The position numbers and the translations under genes are program-made. Source: Trogon surrucura (lineage: Eukaryota > Chordata > Aves > Trogoniformes > Trogonidae). Taken from it: a stretch of DNA of 64,000 nucleotides. The stretch lies in NCBI GenBank assembly GCA_020746105.1, contig CM036622.1:42385477-42449476 (forward strand). The letters run 5' to 3'. Below are positions 1 to 64,000 of the stretch, piece after piece (positions within the stretch are counted from its first letter, which is position 1; each line of letters starts with the position of its first letter). Below the pieces are notes generated by a model. That model was not told the origin of the DNA, ran no database searches, and worked only from the letters and a program-made list of their open reading frames with translations.

Positions 1-57479
<57,479 letters not shown>

Positions 57480-57725
57480 GTAATGTTGAGCCTTACTGTT
57501 AGCAGACTTCTCATTTGTAAACAGGACTGTCAAGAAGCAACTACTAGTCATGTCTTGAAAGGCCAGGGAACTAGTAGGTGAGTTAGTTTCAGCTTCTCAT
57601 ATAACACAGGCTGTACGTTTTTGTACTAAGTATGTCATTACACATTTGGAACATAGCTTCCAGAGAAATATCCAAGGCTGATTGGGATTTACATATTCAC
57701 CATTTTTCTTGGTGTTTTGTTTCAG

Positions 57726-57795
57726 TACTGCATAAGATTGATGAACGAATCATTGTGAGACCTAGATACAGGATCTCTAGGAATACTGTAATTTG
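57726..57795 (+). CDS. MYO3A: MYO3A exon 27 (proposed): distal tail
   Basis: After a 246-bp intron, a strong acceptor (ggtgttttgtttcag) opens a frame in the phase required by exon 26. It reads VLHKIDERIIVRPRYRISRN then TVI. This lines up loosely with human GVCKGEEPKILRPPRRPR, sharing Lys, acidic-Glu, Ile and Arg-Pro. The proposed donor is gtaaca at 57796; an alternative is gtaatt at 57788. If neither donor is used, the frame runs into Trp and a stop (taa at 57797-57799), giving an early C terminus. The exon is likely real, but its 3' edge is uncertain. Confidence 0.6.
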
Positions 57796-60700
57796 GTAAC
57801 AATTCCATGTTGGCTCTTTTCTACTTGGAGGTTACTCAACTGTGTGTGCTATTGGCAAGATATGGGGACTGTGTTTTAAAAACAAAACATTTTTTTAGGT
57901 ACTCTGTCAAACAATTCACTTTGTAGTCAAGGCATGCTCATTTCAAGATGGCTCATGCAGAATTTTAGCAAAATATTTTTTTAAAAATCAATATGCTGGA
58001 CACTTGCTTTTGATTTTGATTAAATTACTGCAAGTTGGCATGTAGACAAGGTGAGTACAGAGCTCAGAAGGAGTTAATCTTTTCAAAGCTGAATGCATTT
58101 AAAGTGAAGCAGTGGTTGCTGTTTGCCTAAGAAGCAGTGACTGAACTCACTAAAGAGAAATGTGCTACTAAAGCACAGGCCAGCTCTTAAACACTACAAA
58201 GCATGAGCTGGCCCTTTCTACCTCAAACCAAACTGGCCCTTCCAGCCTATTTACTGCTGTCCAGCTAGCCACTTAGTGAACGCTCTGCTCCAGTAAGTCA
58301 AACCACCTCAAAACCAGTCCTCCTCCAGTTCTTGACAGAAGTCTTGTTCCCAAGCTTTCTGTAGCCAACTTTCCTTGGATGCAAGAGGCAGTATTATACT
58401 TTGAGCTAGGTCTGGCTGCTTGGTCTTTCTTGCCCAGCTGGTGTGAGCTGGGCAGACATAGTTTGTGTTTGTTATATTCTGTTGTTGATCCAAGTACCTT
58501 GTATAACTTGCATAGCTGCTCTTGATAAATGTAATAAAGGTGACTTTTACCAGACACTGAATTCCAAAAAAGCATGAAGGAAGGCCAGTTGGATTCTAGT
58601 CAAGTTCTGAGAGCCTTCTTGGCCATGATGTGAAGTTTCACTCCCTGCAGCACAGTGGGTTTGACAGTGAACACTGGGCTCAGCTGCCTATCTAAGGTAT
58701 AGAGCGATAGTAGCAGGACCTGAGCCTTGATTTCTCACATCCCATCCATATTTACAACTGCTAGCCAAAAGACCTTTCTTGGTGTGGAATGTGACCTTAA
58801 TTGACTGCCTTAATTGTCCAACTTGCCTGTGAGCTGGTTGGAGCCTAAGCATTACAGAGCTCATTCACAAAGCCACATTGTCTGGAGTAAATGTTTATTG
58901 TAGCAAACATGATCTAACTAGGTGTGGAGACTATTTAAGTAAAAATATGCCTGTGTTCAGTTCATTTAGGTTGTACTGTCTACAGTACAGAAGTTAACAG
59001 CATTCTGGGTATCCGACTTTCTTCCTGTATGTAATATAGTAAGATAGATATCTAAAACAAAGACTTGAGGTAATGTACTGCAAACTATCATGCTGAAGAG
59101 AAGCAGGTAGATGTGGTAAGTGATCCACTGCCTATTAAACAGGAAGGAGCCTTCTCATCTTTTTGCCTACGTTATGTGTTACAGTACAACTTATACACAC
59201 ATATTTACTGAAAAACTTTTACACCTGCACTTTTGTGCAGGTTTTCCTCTTGGCCTATCTTGGCTGTCCTACGCTTATGAAGGCAAGGATTGTTGAGCTT
59301 TAGCTGTTCTTTGAATCATGTAGTATTTACCTATTTGTAGCTACTTTGGTCATTTACACTAATTTACACTTCTTCCACAGCTTCACTAGTTTTATATGTC
59401 GTTTTAAGCTATAACACATAAATTTCACTTTATAGCTGTATGCCAGGTAGAAACACTTGTCTGCCTTCATCTGTGGATAGGTGGCTGTTGTTCAGATTGA
59501 GAACTTACCAGCTCCTGTGATGATAAAGTATTTTATTGCATTGCTACCCACAGAGGGGGAGGAGCTCTGAGACATCCATAAGGCATGCTGTGACAAATGT
59601 TCAAATTTTCAAAACTGTTTATTTTAATAAAAATGCAAGGCTTGCAATTTAAAGAACATATGAGCGAAAAGGTTAAATTAATCCTAAATCCACAAGGTGA
59701 AGTTGTTCTTAACTGAATTTATTTATATTTATAAAAATGCATAAAGCAAGCTGCACAAGGCTCCTGGAATAAGCAGTATTCCCTGTGGCTCGAATTTCTG
59801 AGTAGGTTATATTTGCTTGCTAAATGCTGTCAGCTAAACATAATGACTGCATCCCAGGATTGCACTTTTGGACTGCTAGTGAGCCTTGGGTTACTGTGGT
59901 GTCAGAGTAGATGCATAAATGGCCACTGTCAAGTTTTTTTGGGGTCAAAGCCTGAAGTGAGGGGAATTTGATCATTATGGGAGCAATATTTTTCTTTAGT
60001 TTGCAGATGAATAATGGTGCCAAATACTTCTAAGTATTAAATGACAGTTCAAGTACAAAATCTCAGGAAGAGAGTTTTCTGCATTTAGAATGAAATTCAC
60101 ATGGTACAAGGAGCAGCAGTGCAGCTGAGGACCTTTTCAGTTACACAAAGCAGTGAGACAGGCAGGGTTTTCATCCAGGATTCCTCCTGCTGGAGGCTGC
60201 CGCAGCACTATTTGTGAAGATTCCATGAGCAGCTTTTGTGAGGAGAAGAGAACCTCTGTAGCAGAGGGTGAGCAGAGCTTTATTCACTGACTGCTCTTTG
60301 CAAGTGAGTGGCCAGCCAGAGAGCACTGAGGTGGGAGACTGGAGAAAAGCAAGGTAGTCCAGCACTTCTTGCTGTATGGTTGTTCCCAGCTACTGGAGTG
60401 GCCCTTTGGACACCATGCAGCCAGGACATACAAGATCTGTGTTGGAAGTTAGGAAGATCCGTGGCAGAGAATAAGATTTGAGAGGTCACAGGAGCGGAGT
60501 ACAGCCATTTTCCTTAAACATCCTCTCTTAAATATCAGTAATCACAGATCACCAGACTCTCAGAAATGAGAGTATTATTGTCAGCCACAAACTGAAACTG
60601 CTTCCCTCAGTGGGGGCTGGTGGGACTTACGCATGAAAGATTAAACACTCTCAACTCCTGCTATATGCAATTGGAAGGTTCTCAACCTCATGCAGTTCCT

Positions 60701-63700
60701 AGTTCTAGACCTGTGCCAGAATAATCCCTCTTTTTTTTTCTCCAGACTGCTAAGAATTTGTACCAATCAACCATAATTTTCAAATCTGGCTGTGGTGAAC
60801 ATCCCATGAATAAACAACACCTAAAATTACTAACCAGAGTATTAAAGAGCAGTGCTTTTCTATGTGCAAATCCCCAAAGTGAGTAATTGAATTCTCACGC
60901 TGTGTACAATTAGGACAGTAAAAAGGTATGCACATAAATGTTGTAAGCAATAATAGCTGTTTGCTTCTTATTATCAAGTCCTGGAATTCCAGTTGCGTTT
61001 TTCTGATTACTTCCAAGTCCCTCTACAAAGCCCGTACAATTACTGCTCTTACTTTTGTTTTTCTTCCTATTTTGTTCTGGACCTGCCTTTATACTTCTGT
61101 CCCTGTGTGACGTGGAACAGCCCTGAATCAAACACATAACATTTCATTTAAATGACCTGAAGACGGGTTTATCTGTTTCTCCTGGTGGCCTAATACATAG
61201 AGACCTTTCATCACTTAGATTCTTATCGTAGCTGTTACCAGTCTTCAGTGTAAGATCTATTGTAAGTCATATGTTAATTTACATTAGCATGGAAGAAAGT
61301 TGATTCCTTGAGATTGTTATCTTCCAAGCTTATCATTGTATGTCAGAATGTGCAGACACAGTTCAACCTAAAGGGCTGTTGATACTGACTCATCTTTATT
61401 CAAGCATTTCTTGCACATACTTGAATGTTTCAAGCACATGCAGCTCTCCACTGTATCTGTAGTTTGTGGTGGTGTTCGGGATACACATGCATTAAATGAG
61501 CTGGTCCTAAATTTCATGGTCCCTTTTTTTATTTTTTTAGTCTATTTGGATCTTTCAGTGAGGGCTGAGGATGCAAGTAGTAATACCTTGTAACTGAACA
61601 CTGTAGAGTTGAAGAGTGTGTGGGCAACCTAGGTAGGAACCTTTGAGGAAGTGTTAAACGAGCTAGCTGAGATACTGATAGGAATAAGGAATTTTCGTTA
61701 GATTGCTAAACCTTCTTTAATGCTGCCTGGCAGCCACACGGTTTGCATGTCTTCGCTTACCCTTAACTAAGTAATTCATTCATTCTCATGGAGAATGACT
61801 GTAACTTTTCTTAAATTTTCAGTCATCACTTCTTCAAATGTATGTTTTGACCATCTGCTTCAGGTTTGGTCAAGAGAGAAATTTAACTTCCTGGGCATGG
61901 TTACAGCGTGGCTAACATTCACTGTGGAGTTCCAAAAGCACAGCATCCAGGTCATGAGAGCAGAACGTCTTTCTTTTGACTGAGACTGACTGCATGCACT
62001 TGGGCAATTTGAGGAAAGTCCTTCCTTCCTGCTTATTGTTTGGCCTGCCTTCTTCTTCGTAAAACTTGTAGAAAGCAAGGTCTGTGTTAGCATCAAATGG
62101 GTTTGTTTCCAGTTTCTCCTGCACATTGCTTCTAAGGCACATGGATGTGTTGCAGCACTGACAGCACCTGCTTGGGGAGCAGCAGCCACAGGGCGTGGGC
62201 TGGCTGCAGCACCAGGAGTCTCAGCGCAGTGCTGCAATCCAGCTCCTTGGCTGTGCTAGAGACCAACTGGGATGTAACCTTAAGAAAGCCTTGGTGTGTC
62301 TTGCCTTGTGTCTCTCATTTACCCTGCTAGTAGGTTAGGGATGGTAGGGCCAACCTGACATTTCCAAAGGCCTTTGACAGCTACTGTTGTGAATGGTTTT
62401 CCGATCAATATTGTAACATATCTATTTAAATGATTGTTATGCAGAAAGCATCAGTTTTCCTTTTATATATAAAGCACACAGCCAGATCTTGCTGCAGATA
62501 CTTGAAGTCTTAGGGAAAAACAAGCTATAAGATAATTTACAATGGGCTTCAATAAAAAGCTTTTCTTGGTAAAGGACTCCAGAAGCAGCATAATTGACCT
62601 ATTAATAAGTGAATGATTTTATTCCTTTCTGCTTCGTTGCCTACTGCAGAAAGATACAGGCCATCTGGAAAACAAGCACATCAAACTCACCATTGATCAG
62701 GCTTGTGTATTTAATTCACCTTCCACCTTTAACTCTACTAAGTAAATGATTTCTGGAATTATCAGCAACTAATAAAAAAGCAAATTTTACTTTGTGCAGT
62801 GAGTTATCCAATACAAGCCATCATCAGCTTTCTGTCAGTAGCAATGAACACACAAATCCAAGTGCCAAAGGAAGTCACAGGTTCACTTCCTGGTGAAAGA
62901 AAGCTAAACACATCAAAATAGGTTTTACTTACTGTGTAATTTGAAGACAAAACTCAGAATTACACTTTCAGCCTTCCATGTAGTTTTAAAAAGGAATGAT
63001 GGAGGTCCAAGCTTAGAAGGCTGCCTGCTCCAACATGGTATTTCTGTCCCCTCAGTTCTTTTGCATAGCTCATACTTAGTGCAACATACAAACCAAGTTG
63101 AAAAGCTATATTTACTGAAACCCTTTTAATTGTCAAAACAATGGGGTTTTTTGAGTGTAAGAGAAGTCTTCTTTGCATAGCATGTACACAAGAAGTATAC
63201 AAGTAATTTCAGTTAGATTAATTGTATTCTGAAGTACAGCAATGCTTTATATGTTTGACAGTGATGAATTAAATAATGTAACAGTATACATAATGGTGAA
63301 TTCTTAGGAAACAATAAAAACCTTAGGTATTATGAGAGCCTTTTCCTTGAGATATTCCTACAGCCTTCAATTTGGCTTCTTTTTCTTTTTTTTTTTCAAA
63401 TTTTCATGCAGTCATGATCTCTTGACACAATTTTTGAAAATGTCCTATAGACAAAGGCTTAGGTGTTTCTATTCAACTACCCTGAATTTTAACGATTTTT
63501 TAAGGTATTGTTTCCAGTTTAGGATCCTGTCATGTTTAAAAATAAAATAGGGAAGATATGCCTCTACTCTCTCACAAATGGAAACTCAGATAACTCCAGG
63601 TAGCCCATTTAAAATGCAGCAGGGTAACAACAGCCCACATAAGAGCACAGTCAGGCCTGCTATACCCATTCAAATCAAAGACTGTAATTTATATTTAATA

Positions 63701-64000
63701 CAGGTTACTGAATTGAATTTATTGCATCTGAATTTCATTGTTTAACATGCATTATCTGTATTCTGGCTTAGAAAAAACACCGTTGTTCTCTTAAGTGCAG
63801 AATGTTAAAAGATAGTTGTTCATTCATTACATGAGAAGCAGTCTGCATTTCAGATAAGAAACTAAAACAATAAATGTAATCACTATCCAACTACAATTTA
63901 AATTAGCATTATTTGTTCTGGCTTCTCTGTATACCCATGACCTTTACAAGCCTTTATTTATCACACATAACAAAAAACTTACACAGCTAATTTTGCAGGA
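57796..64000. other. Downstream MYO3A intron sequence (partial)
   Basis: 6.2 kb in which I did not find the remaining tail exons (tail homology motifs). A possible small exon with a good acceptor is at 62650, and a cysteine-rich minus-strand open frame is at 61912-62220; both are discussed as findings. No repeat family recognised. Confidence 0.7.

Overview
The window is vertebrate nuclear DNA, almost certainly from a bird and probably a songbird. It is AT-rich, intron-rich and carries CR1 retroposons with the avian 3' octamer (ATTCTATG-type) tails. It also carries two avian endogenous-retrovirus LTRs and a SINE made of a tRNA-like head joined to a CR1-like tail. From memory, that head/tail combination matches TguSINE1, described from passerines.

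One gene fills the window on the + strand: MYO3A, an unconventional class III myosin (N-terminal protein kinase fused to a myosin motor, IQ neck and tail). I placed 26 exons, all with GT-AG boundaries and consistent codon phase from one to the next. They total 4095 bp, starting two bases into a codon and ending one base into a codon, with no internal stop. The 5' kinase exons (ATP-binding lobe, catalytic loop, DFG) lie before base 1. The last tail exons lie after base 64000, or at least were not found. A 27th exon is proposed at 57726-57795 with less confidence.

Layout: 1932-5673 holds the kinase activation loop and C-lobe (exons 1-4). A 10-kb intron (5674-15704) contains a sense-strand ERV LTR at about 12914-14213. 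Exons 5-22 (15705-49922) encode the kinase-motor linker, the motor (P-loop 19113-19136, switch I in exon 9, switch II in exon 14, SH1/SH2 region in exon 20), the converter and the first IQ motifs. An 8.6-kb intron (28302-36947) holds two CR1 copies. Exons 22-24 encode four contiguous IQ motifs. Exon 25 (979 bp) encodes an acidic, low-complexity tail with two more IQ motifs. Exon 26 begins the conserved distal tail. The final 6 kb has no confidently assigned exon.

The observations most worth checking are: a perfect 39-bp inverted repeat with a 16-nt loop in intron 19; an 87-bp symmetric exon that adds exactly one IQ motif and seems absent from the human protein as I remember it; a Glu-to-Gln change directly after the P-loop; and a SINE nested in an LTR with a 6-bp target duplication. 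No other protein gene or functional RNA gene is supported.
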